The position numbers were made by a program, and so were the translations under genes. From NCBI GenBank assembly GCA_008711295.1, contig VUYV01000020.1, forward strand, positions 6,063,094 through 6,127,093: a DNA stretch of 64,000 nucleotides. The letters are read 5' to 3'. The DNA is from Anarhynchus alexandrinus (taxonomy: Eukaryota > Chordata > Aves > Charadriiformes > Charadriidae). Below, one piece after another: positions 1-9,877 of the stretch. The first letter of the stretch is position 1. Every line of letters starts with the position of its first letter. The notes beneath the pieces were generated by a model. The model was not told the origin of the DNA. It saw nothing but the letters and a program-made list of their open reading frames with translations, and did not search any database.

Positions 1-747
1 AATACCCATACCAGGTTACTGATTTCAGCAAGATTAATGAAAAAAAGTAAGCATAAAACCACAGGAAAAATCACTGAAAATAATTTGGGTAATATAATTT
101 TCCTTTCTTTCCCCAAATCACAACTACCACACAATACTCAGGGAGCAAGAAACTACAATGGGAATCTGTAGTAAATACTTTTGGAGAGGATGTTTGCATC
201 ATCAGTGTCTGAGTGACAAAGTGTTCATATTGGCAAATGGCACTTAAGCTAGGTTCTGAGACATGCAGTTAAACAGAATGTTAATGTTTTTTCTTCTTGT
301 GATTTTCTTTCAAGAGAAATAAAATTTGAAAAAAAGAAATATGTAACATCTAAAACATAAATTGAACACGACTGAAATAAAGTAAAAGGAAAACATTTAT
401 ATTAAATAGTTTTTCAGCTCTGCTCAGCAGACATAGCCATAGTAGAACGTAATCTTCACCAGCTTCCCACTGTCCAGGATTAATTTGTTTGATTGGTGTC
501 ACTTATAAGGACAAAAGTTTGACTGTACAGAAGTTTATTTTTTTTAAATTCATTTTTGTTGCATTTGCAGCAAAAGTTTGAATTATAACAACCCTTACAG
601 AAAATTTCTTCCCTTACTAGATTATACAAAGAAACATAACACTTCAGCTGCTCTTTAGCTTTATTAACTCTCACATTGCTATTTGCTTATACATCTACAT
701 TGCATCCAGGACTGAGGTGGCATTGCACCCCAACTATGCACGTGCAT
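1..747. other. AT-rich intronic sequence, nothing recognised
   Basis: No coding potential, RNA gene or repeat family was recognised here. The open frame around 480-674 is a T-rich chance frame. Confidence 0.6.
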
Positions 748-880
748 TCATAATTTAGCCTGGAAAAGACCTTACAAGGTCATCTGGCTGGGAGCCCATT
801 CAAAGCAGGACTAACCTCAATGTCAGCCAGAGCTGATAGTACCCATCTGCGTAGACTCTCTGTTTCTTGCTTGCGGCCTT
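748..880 (-). mobile_element. Degraded CR1 LINE fragment (minus orientation)
   Basis: The stretch tagcctggaaaagacc, ttacaaggtcatct and then cattcaaagcaggacta followed by acctcaatgtcagccagag follows the order of the reverse complement of avian CR1 3' regions: a 'ggaagggacct..ggtcatct' block, then 'gctcaaagcagg..caact', then 'agttagagcagg'. It is clearly diverged, so an old insertion. Boundaries are approximate because the match fades on both sides. Family-level assignment is from memory. Confidence 0.55.
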
Positions 881-987
881 AAGACATATATTTGAATAAT
901 TCACAAGGTCTCAGATTTCTCTAGCCACAGTACTAGAATAACAGTAGTACATAATTTGTGTAATAAGTAATTTAACAAAAGAATTTT

Positions 988-1051
988 GCTTCAGCTAAAA
1001 TGAATGTGTGCTTGCTATGGCTTCAGCTAAGATGGATGCGTGCTTGCTATG
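988..1051 (+). repeat. Two-copy 32-bp tandem repeat inside the LTR-like segment
   Basis: The unit beginning gcttcagcta and ending gcttgctatg occurs at 988-1,019 and again at 1,020-1,051, with three differences. This is typical of duplicated U3 enhancer units, but it could also be a simple local duplication. Confidence 0.85.
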
Positions 1052-1290
1052 CCTTTGGAAAAGGGATAGTGCTAGATAGGATATCAGGGGAAAGCAACAG
1101 TTGAAAGTAGCAAACCCTTGCAAAACAAAGGGTAGTGTAGCTAGCAAAGATAACCACAGAAGTGTAAGGAATAAAGAAGCCACAAGAAGGACATGGTGAT
1201 AAAGACTTCAAGCCTCCCTCCAACGACTACCAAGAAGACCCCTGAGGAAGCACAGCGCCTGCGCCGCTAGAAGGGAGGGGGCATGTTTGG

Positions 1291-1413
1291 GGTGGGTTGC
1301 ATTCTAAGAACTCATTGAGTATGTATTTGGGGGTGGGTTGCATTCTAAGAACTCATTGAGTATGTATTTGGGGGTGGGTTGTGTTCTGAAAACTCATTGA
1401 TTATGCAAACTAT
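1291..1413 (+). repeat. Three-copy 41-bp tandem repeat inside the LTR-like segment
   Basis: The unit ggtgggttgcattct...ctcattgagtatgtatttggg starts at 1,291, 1,332 and 1,373. Copies 1 and 2 are identical, which suggests recent duplication or conversion. Copy 3 is diverged and reads ctcattgattatgcaaac, close to an octamer-type (POU) site. Confidence 0.9.
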
Positions 1414-1507
1414 GTTCCAAGAAGAAACATGAATAGGTATAAGGAATACAAAATAAAAACAAGCATTTGTAAAGAGAAAACGAGCCACAGGAGGAGAAAT
1501 CCCCTGT

Positions 1508-1854
1508 NNNNNNNNNNNNNNNNNNNNNNNNNNNNNNNNNNNNNNNNNNNNNNNNNNNNNNNNNNNNNNNNNNNNNNNNNNNNNNNNNNNNNNNNNNNNN
1601 NNNNNNNNNNNNNNNNNNNNNNNNNNNNNNNNNNNNNNNNNNNNNNNNNNNNNNNNNNNNNNNNNNNNNNNNNNNNNNNNNNNNNNNNNNNNNNNNNNNN
1701 NNNNNNNNNNNNNNNNNNNNNNNNNNNNNNNNNNNNNNNNNNNNNNNNNNNNNNNNNNNNNNNNNNNNNNNNNNNNNNNNNNNNNNNNNNNNNNNNNNNN
1801 NNNNNNNNNNNNNNNNNNNNNNNNNNNNNNNNNNNNNNNNNNNNNNNNNNNNNN
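1508..1854. other. Assembly gap (347 Ns)
   Basis: A run of N interrupts the sequence immediately after the LTR-like segment. The gap length may be an estimate. Sequence resuming at 1,855 (ctttgctccaccgaattt) may still belong to the same element. The apparent open frames across this gap are artefacts. Confidence 0.99.
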
Positions 1855-2585
1855 CTTTGCTCCACCGAATTTATTTCTGACTAAAATTAACACAGTGAGC
1901 GTGTTTCTCACATTTGTAACTTGCGAAATATTTTACGAATGCTTATGCATCCCTTTCAAACCTCGAAACTAATATAAAAGCATAAAGTATATGAACAGAG
2001 GAAAACATAAAAATATAATTTGAAAAATGTACTTGAAGAAGCATTTAGATATTCAGGTGTATTCTCTAACTGAAAAAGTTAGGGAAAAATAAAAGTTATC
2101 TTAGATCTAAATTCCATGAAATCACATGGCTAGAAAGCTGGCTGCTGACCAAGCAACGCTAATACTGGTCACAGAGAGCTATTTCCTATTCAAATTATGA
2201 GAAAAAAAAAATCACTGAGGTTCTTGTTACAAAGTCATTTTAGACTGCCATAAATCCACGCTGACAGTGGAAGAAGTGATCCTCTCCCTTGTCAACTCTC
2301 CTAGATCGTCACCTCTAGCTCTCGCGTTGCTGTGCGACAGGTTCGGTCAGGGTACCGACACGCTGAAAATCAGCAAAAGAATGTCAAAAGAGAGCACAAA
2401 CTTATGCCAGATTACAGTGCGTGTTTAAACACAGCCTCATTTTAATTTCCCAGAACAATTCAATATTAGACTGCATGCTATTTTGTTAAATATATGCCTT
2501 CAAACAGGAAACATAAGGCTGCATGTTCTCAAGACTCTCCAAAAGACACTGCCAATAAATATGCCCTTACAAAAAGGCATACTGT

Positions 2586-2607
2586 TGTTGGCCTTACTAG
2601 GCCAACA
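2586..2607. repeat. Short inverted repeat
   Basis: The arms tgttggcc and ggccaaca are exact reverse complements separated by ttacta. No function is assigned. Confidence 0.8.
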
Positions 2608-4846
2608 TCAAGGACAACAATATCAGTCTATTAATTAGAGATGCAATTACAGGTACATCAGTTTTACACAATGAAATGCTTTTACATTTGCATAGCCTCT
2701 TTCATATTTGATTAACACCAGCTGATTTAACATCTGTAGGTCTGATGCCCCACTGTTCCCTTTTCCTCCAACAGAGCCCTGGAAAAGCAAGACTCCTATT
2801 GAAGACTAAAAGGTTGTGATGTTTGAGCTAATGGTTGGGGCGGCCCTTGCTAGAAAGCAGCAGTTTCCAGCTTTGCTTTTCCTACCCTGCAGAGAGAGCA
2901 GGAATGCTGCTTTTCCAGATCAGCTCCATGTATTTTTGCTTTCATTCTCCTTTCCTAAAGCAGGAAAACCCTGGCTTGTCACCCTCAGGATGGCAAAATG
3001 TATTTTCGCTCATGCTTCTGAGAAGATTTGAGCTAAAGTCAAAGCTAAATCTTATGAAGCCCTATCTGCCAGCACTCAGCTCTGAAGCCAAGAAAACCTG
3101 ATGTTGCCCTCAAGGCATCCAGTGATAGCTGAAGCACTGCAACCTAAATCCTAAACAAAACCAGGACCACTGCTGTACAGGACCACATTATTTATATCTG
3201 GTGAGATGCGGTTGGACTACCATCAGAGTACAGATTTTAAATTTACTTATACAAATAAAAGGAAAGCAGTCTTAAACTAGAAACTTCATATAATAGTCTT
3301 ATGGAACAGCCCTTTCCTGGCAACAGTGCCCAGGCTGTTAAACTGCTGTTTAATAGCAGTATGGGAGAACTGCTTCAATCTGCTTTTGATGATGCTTCTA
3401 AAAGTGTTCCTTCAGCAGTTCTGAAAGCTGCAACTGTAGCCTTCCTGCTGCAGGTAATTTCTGAAACTCACTGATGAAATTAAGAGACAATCTATCCTGT
3501 AAACTTACAATCAATTTATTTTAACAGAGAAAGAAACAACAGTCATAGAAAATAATTTTGCTCTAATTTATTTCCTTATAGCATTCTGACTCTTAGGGAC
3601 AGGTCCAAATCTTGGCACCAAGTTGGAAAAAAATGATGCAAAGCAGCAGTTCCCAGAAATCCTTTATTATTTCAGTGGATTCAAACAACTCAAGACAAAA
3701 GGAAAGCTGGATTTGCCGTGCATTATGAACCATCAATGCTTGCTTAAAGGGACAGAGGAAAAATTCTATGGTGTGAAGAACAATTTCTACTTATAGACTA
3801 CACTGGTAGTTGCCATTCAGGAGCTTAAGCCTCCTTATCCAAGTGTTAGAAACAACTTCTGCACCCTGTACTAGGGAACTAGCACAGCTTGTTCGTTTGG
3901 GCCAGGCTCCTTCTGTTTTCCATCTTCCATCCCCTTTTAAAGTTCCCACCCCCCTGCTGCATCACATTCCACACATCTATCCCAAGACACCAGCCAAAAA
4001 CAGAGGAGAGAGTGCCAACACTCTGAAAGCTTAGATAAAACTGCTGTGCTCCACTAGCTTCTTCTACAAATGGGGCTTGTGCCTCTCTGATCACTGATGC
4101 TTGGATTCTTCCCCTTTTGATACACTGAGCAGTCATGGCTTTTTGTTCCATCATTCACTCCCAACTTCATATCGTTTTTTCACACCACTTCTGGTGCAAA
4201 GAACAGCATCCCAAACATGGCCCAGATTCTGAGGACCTAAATGCTATTTAAATCCCTAGGCTACGTGACTCCTAGAGCTGGGGCACCTCTGAAGGTAGAA
4301 AGCCAGACAATAGGAAACACTAGGCAAAGGGACATTGATGAAATGAGGCTGCTTGATTTGAATGTTCTCCACTTCTCCTGTTCAAAAAGTGTTGTATTTC
4401 CTATTTATTCCAGGAAACATTTATGATGCAGAACTGAACCGCTCTGTTTACTGCATTCCCCTAGTGCTGTTAGACTGCAGATTGTTTGGGGATACCAATA
4501 ATGGAAAAGTTTATTACAATATCCTGCAGACATCTCACAGAACATCTCTGCTAACGTTATTATTGTTTACTTGCCACACTTGCTATTGCAGACTGCTACT
4601 GAAGGACAGTAATATTCTTTGTTTTAAAACAAAGAGACATTTCATTTGGCAATTTCCACCCTTTCTGCCATATGACATACCCTATGCCAAGGCATAAATA
4701 CTAAGTACGACAGGAGACTCCAAAGGGAGCAGCATGGCTGGAACCAGGCTATTCCACCTCCCTCGCTCACAAGCACAGGAACAGAGTCTTCAGGAACCAA
4801 GAATTATCACCTCGACAATGCGGTTGACTTTTTCAATCTACCTCTT

Positions 4847-4858
4847 CCCCCCCCCCCC
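4847..4858 (+). repeat. Poly-C tract (12 C)
   Basis: Uninterrupted run of 12 C followed by agcccc. Confidence 0.95.
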
Positions 4859-5752
4859 AGCCCCGACACATCCTAATGATTCTTTAAAGCCTTCTTTCTG
4901 AATACAAGGGATCACCTAGATAGGAAGAGTGAACTCTGAACACTGTCACACTCTGTCACAAAAGGTTAGCTTGTATTTTTGATATTCTATACCTGAACCA
5001 GATTGTGGAGAAGCTAAGGCCTACTGTACTGTCAGAGCAGGAATTGTGCCTTTGCTTTCTCAACACTCCCAAATTCTGGTTTTGGATCAAAGCAGACAGA
5101 ACAAGTGCTGTCAGAAAATCCTTTTGAAACAGGGTAGCAAGATGACGTTAAATTGCTTGCTATGCATTAAGGAGAAAAAAAATTAAATAATCACACACTA
5201 ACCAAAAGGAATATATTAATTTCTGAATTAAATCCTTAAAGAAGCACTATCCAAATTTCTCGATGTTTTCCCTTTCATTGGTCTATGTTCACCTGTTTGA
5301 ATTCGGCAGTTCCACTCCCACTCTTGATCTCAGGTAGTCCTTTTCTGCTTGATATTTTAGTGATTGCAATTAAATTGACATTTATGACTGTTCTAACACA
5401 GCTTCAACTTAAATCACCCCGATGACGCGAAAGCATCTCTCCTTGTATCAGAATTACTGCTAACACTAGCAGAGTTCTCAGAATAGGTTAGTGAAAACAG
5501 TGCCACAGGGCCTTCAACAGAAGTATTTTTTCCTCTTATCTGTTTTAAGGAAGTGACTATTATTTTCATAGGTACTTTGTGAGGGATGAGGGCATCTCCT
5601 GAATAATCAAAATGCTAAACAGTTGTGCACTATGACACCTGTCTCTTTGGCCCAAGGAAGCCCATAATGGAAAAAAAGTGACAAAACCACAGGAAAACTA
5701 ACCAGAATGGGTGGCCCCAAATCTTTTTGTGCCTGAGTGCTCTGCCAGGGAT

Positions 5753-5772
5753 CTTTTTTTGTTTGTTTGTTT
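5753..5772 (+). repeat. T-run plus (GTTT)n tract
   Basis: Seven or more T followed by gtttgtttgttta; simple low-complexity sequence. Confidence 0.9.
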
Positions 5773-6764
5773 ATGGCCAGACTAACTGAAAACAGAGATA
5801 CTGGAAAATACACAATTTTTCCAAAATGAGTTTTCCTAGGTTCCAGCAACAGTTACAGCATTGCAGCTACTCCTTGTCTTGTCTATGAGTTGGATGAGGC
5901 ACTCTGTTATTTGTAAATGCTCATATAAAACCTTGAAATAGCTTTCAAATCACCATCAATTCACTAAATACAGCTTTATGAACTTGCTTTGTATCATGAC
6001 AAAGAATAGAAGTGAACCCCATTCAGCAAACACACATACAGAACAGCCTACATTATACATATTAATTATTTATCCAGCTGCTGATCTAATGGAATAGTTC
6101 TGCAAAGCACCACACAGGCTAAACATCTGCACATGCTCCTTCTTATTTTTACCAGTAAAAGATAGGAATTGGAATGAATTGCAAAAAAGATGTATTGACT
6201 CTGTGAGGTATTACTGGATCTTTTACATCTTCTATCTCTGAGAGACTGATTAACATGCACAGAGCTCTGTACTATCATAACTACACCATCTTGGTCTGTA
6301 AGAGTTCATTGAAAGCTCATTCAGAAATCTTTCAAAGATATGAGAAGGGTTTGGACTATTATGGTGAGATGAATTATTTATTCCAAGAAGCAAATATCCT
6401 GTACAAGTACTGCTCCTCCTTTTCCCATAGCTCATGCCCACAGATGCCCAACCTCCTCTTCCACTGTTTCTCAGTCTGTTCTACGCCCCACATTATGCTC
6501 ATGCACAGAGGTATTGCTATCAAAACCTTTTAATCAGTATTAGTATTCCTTACTTATCTGTATTTTAAGGAAGCTTAATGGCTTAGGTTTCATGAGGACT
6601 CCCAGAACAGTTATCAAACCAACTTTCCCTGCTCCCACCTGGCAAGAAAATTGTGCTCACTTCAGGCAGATTCAGACGCAGCTGTGGGACACACCTGAAG
6701 CATCTCCAGGAGGACCCTTGTGGCCCTCTGCACACCCGTGTACCAGGCACACAATTTGAAGACC

Positions 6765-6850
6765 ACCCAAGATTCACCAAAGCTTTTACATGCTTAAATC
6801 CTTTTGTTTTCAATGGTCTTTGGGTTCCAGGATGCTCTCCAAACCTAAAT
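6765..6850 (-). repeat. Possible ancient amniote interspersed repeat
   Basis: The reverse complement reads ccattgaaaac, then ggatttaagcatgta, then agctttggtgaatcttggg. This resembles a very old interspersed repeat common in turtle and crocodilian genomes (caatggg..taagcatgtgcttaa..gctttgctgaatc). The match is from memory and diverged. It falls inside the longest open frame of the window, which argues against that frame being a gene. Confidence 0.3.
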
Positions 6851-7258
6851 TGAAGTGGTTCAGGTGAGTGGCTGCTCTGTGCGTGACTGCAGGCAATCAC
6901 AGGGCCCGTGCCATGCTGCTTGTGCCAAAGAGAGTCATGACAAATGACAGTGCTCCCACAGTGACACGCACAACCTACTGCTGCCACCCGGGCCTCCCAT
7001 AACAGTAGCACAAAAGCAGACAGGCAAACTAGTATCTTCTGTTCAAACAAAACAAAGTCCATTTCTTCCTTTAGGTATGAAAGGAATTGTTTTGAGGTGC
7101 TTTCTACAATGCAGGGGCAGAACAAAAGAAGAAGGAAGGGTGGCTCTATAGCTACCAACCTAACTGGAAAAGGAGGACATAGTAGAAACAAGGATTTTCT
7201 TAACAATGTATAAGCATCTATACTTGTCACTATTACTATCTTCCAATTAAATTACTTG

Positions 7259-7375
7259 TAATAATAATAATTTTACTTGTGTAGCATTTACACTCTATGA
7301 AAGTAGTAAGTATTAGGCTCTTTTTGCTAGTGGGTAAACTAAGGCTAACCTCAGCTGGAAACGTGGCCAGACAGT
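7259..7375. repeat. MIR/L2-like ancient repeat relic
   Basis: An (ata)n stretch is followed by gtgtagcatttacactct, atgaaagtagtaagtatta, gctagtgggtaaactaaggc and taacctc. The order resembles the reverse complement of the conserved MIR/L2 tail (attttacagatgggtaaactgaggcac), preceded by the 'table of tails' sequence. It is heavily diverged; boundaries are approximate. Confidence 0.4.
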
Positions 7376-8534
7376 GAAAGAATCATACTTTCAGGTACTA
7401 GTCTTTAAAGTGGATTTCAGGCTACTAATAGGCAGCAGGGCATACCACTAAGTGATATTTGGTTTCTTTGTTCTTGATTTTCCACAAAGAAGAATATTTG
7501 CTAGCCTACAGGATCTTATATAGAAACATATACTTATTAAGCTTGCCTACAATGGCTGCCGTTCATCTATTTTAAAGCTATGCTGTCACTTGCTATTTAA
7601 TTTGTTACAAACTAACCTTTCAATAGCAAGTACAATGGCCACACGTTAGGCCAATGCTGAAAAAAACCCCAACAACCTTTGCATTTATTTTCTCCTTAAA
7701 ATCCAAGTCAGAGAGGACCTATGAGAAGGAAAGCTCTTGCAGAGCTTGCCAGTGACGGCAGAGGAGGCAGCTGTTGACACTTGGCCTGCGCAGGACACCT
7801 TTTCTATGCGTAGCACTAGGATGGGGCAGTAATCCATTCATCACGCCTTGAAACTGCCCAAATACTGAAATCTGCGATCAAAGCAAGATCACTTTAAAAC
7901 AAGTTAATGTAAAAGTTTTAATTATCCATTAGATCTCTTGCCAGATCCTGCATGTAATTATACTACCAAGCAAATCCTTGTTGCTGCAGACACAATCTCT
8001 ACAGCTTTGGACAAATGCTTCTAAAGAATGTAGCTGTGAAAAAGTCTGCACTGAAGACCATGTTTATGTGATGCTTCTACCAGTTTGGAGTTTTGTACAG
8101 AAATTAAGCCTCATCTTAAAAAAAAAAAAATCCCTTAAATTGTATTAGGCATACAAAAAGACAAGTTCTTCATGTGTGGGCTGCTCTCTTTGAACAGCCT
8201 CCCATGTAAACCACTGCACATTTCTCCTAAAACCAGACACTTATCTCAAGAAAAATAGATGTGCATTTCTTTGACCAAATTAGTTTGTACAACTGTGAAT
8301 GAAACCATTTTAAAAAAAAAAAGATATTACTTAACTGCCAGAAGTATATTTTTTGTTATGATAATCATTCAATATTCCACTTCCAAGCTTGCCAATTCAG
8401 TTTACCAGTATCTTGGGTTTAATCAGTAGGATCTGTAGCATTACAGTGTCAATTAACAATTTTACTAAAAGCACCCAAAACTAGTTCACATAAACTTGAT
8501 TTACTAAACTCATTGATATTGCCAAGGCTGCCAG

Positions 8535-8554
8535 AAAAAAAAAAAAAAAAAAAA
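8535..8554 (+). repeat. Poly-A tract (20 A)
   Basis: Uninterrupted run of 20 A. There is no LINE or SINE body recognisable to its left, so I treat it as a simple repeat. Confidence 0.95.
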
Positions 8555-8880
8555 GTGAAACGCTCTACGGCAGGCCATTGATTTTAAAATACTGTCAAAC
8601 CACCCTCAGTCTAGCTTTCATTATTAATTTGTAACTAACTGTTCACTTCTCAGCTGTAATCTTTCATGGAGGGCTGTTTTTTAAACAGAATACGAGGTAC
8701 CAACACAAAAACGTAATGGGAACTTCCCCTAGGGAGTCACCTTTTTAAAATTTCCTCACATCCCACTCTCTGACAACTCATCCCTGTAACAGATGACTCT
8801 AAGCTTTTTCTTACCACTCAGTGGTACACAACCTTGCCGGTGAGAAAAGGGAGATCCACAGTTCACTACGAATGCAGAGG

Positions 8881-8890
8881 AGGGGCGGGG
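8881..8890 (+). promoter_or_regulatory. GC-box (Sp1-type) match
   Basis: aggggcgggg is an exact GC-box core in a patch with several CpGs (8,868-8,925). Only the motif is seen; promoter activity is not implied by sequence alone. Confidence 0.3.
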
Positions 8891-9850
8891 GAGATCCTCC
8901 GCTCTCTCCCGCTTCCTTGGGTGGGAAAGGAAATTGCAGAGTCCTTTGCTTGTGATTTCTGTGGCAGATAGGAGCCAGCAGAGACAGGAAACTGAAAAAC
9001 CTGGCTTCTCTTCCCCCCTGCCTGCAGTGCCCCACATTAAAGGATGCTGGTGGGGTGAGCTGCTGAGATTGCTTCTTCCCAGAACCCCTCAAATAAAGCG
9101 TGGTGCCCACAGGGAACAGCCCAGTCAGGCAGGCCAGGCATGGCAATGCTCTGCTCTGCCCTGGGTTGTCCTGTATGGCATGGACATCCATCCTTCCCTT
9201 ACCCCTTCTTTCAAACCCAGAGGACCAGACAACTCTGTCAAGTACATTCGAGAATATCAGGAATACCTACGTTTTGGTCAAAGATGGCATATTCTGTGAT
9301 GTGAGATTAGTTATTATTTCGAACAAGACCAATACATTTATACATTACCATGTGCTCTTGAGGTTTTACAATCTCTACTACCAGTTTCCAGATGCTGCAC
9401 TTTTGGAACCACAGTGATGCAAAAGAGACTCTGGTTCCTCTATGTGAAAAATATACATGTCAATACTTTATTAAAAAACCTTTAGGTAAATATTCTCTTG
9501 GATACACAATTTGACATAAATAGTAATTTTATTTTCACCAGATTTTAAAGGTGTTAAGAAAGTTATTCTCAAGGTATTACAAAAGGTATAAGAAAATACA
9601 TTTCATAAACAAAACAGAAGACATCCACTTTTAGCAAAAGTAGAAAAATTAAAATTCCACCATTACATTAAACAAAGAGCTCTGGTAAACTACCCAGTCC
9701 TTCTGGAAAACAAAAAGTTTTGCCTCTTCCAGAGGAAAAATGTAGGAGAATTTTCAGGGTTAAGTATTTACTCAACTATGCAGTGCATAAACGCAATAAA
9801 ATTAGACATAGATCTAGGGCTAACATTTGGATGTGTCATGGGCAATAAGG

Positions 9851-9877
9851 GTGGTGTGGGTGTGTATATATATATAT
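9851..9877 (+). repeat. (TG)n/(TA)n microsatellite
   Basis: gtggtgtgggtgtgta followed by (ta)n; a short compound dinucleotide repeat. Confidence 0.9.

Larger units (their letters stand above)
981..1507 (+). mobile_element. Candidate endogenous retrovirus LTR, truncated by an assembly gap
   Basis: This segment differs from its AT-rich surroundings and looks like a retroviral U3/R region. It has two 32-bp direct repeats (988-1,051), then three 41-bp repeats (1,291-1,410; the first two identical, the third diverged). A GC-richer segment with cgcctgcgccgc lies just before the 41-bp repeats. A TATA-like tataagg is at 1,438 and AATAAA at 1,452. No viral reading frame is visible, so it could be a solo LTR or one end of a provirus whose rest lies in the N gap. 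Neither family nor exact ends can be fixed; orientation is inferred from the TATA and AATAAA order. Confidence 0.45.
1855..6760. other. Intronic sequence, no gene recognised
   Basis: AT-rich intron with a 12-C run (4,847-4,858), a TTTG-type tract (5,753-5,772) and a short perfect inverted repeat (2,586-2,607). Open frames at 2.8-3.1, 3.8-4.2 and 4.2-4.7 kb have no recognisable domain, and their frames overlap on both strands, which suggests chance. Confidence 0.6.

Noticed and set aside
1345..1911. Long open frames on both strands across 1.35-1.91 kb
   Set aside because: They are open only because the N gap (1,508-1,854) contains no stop codons.
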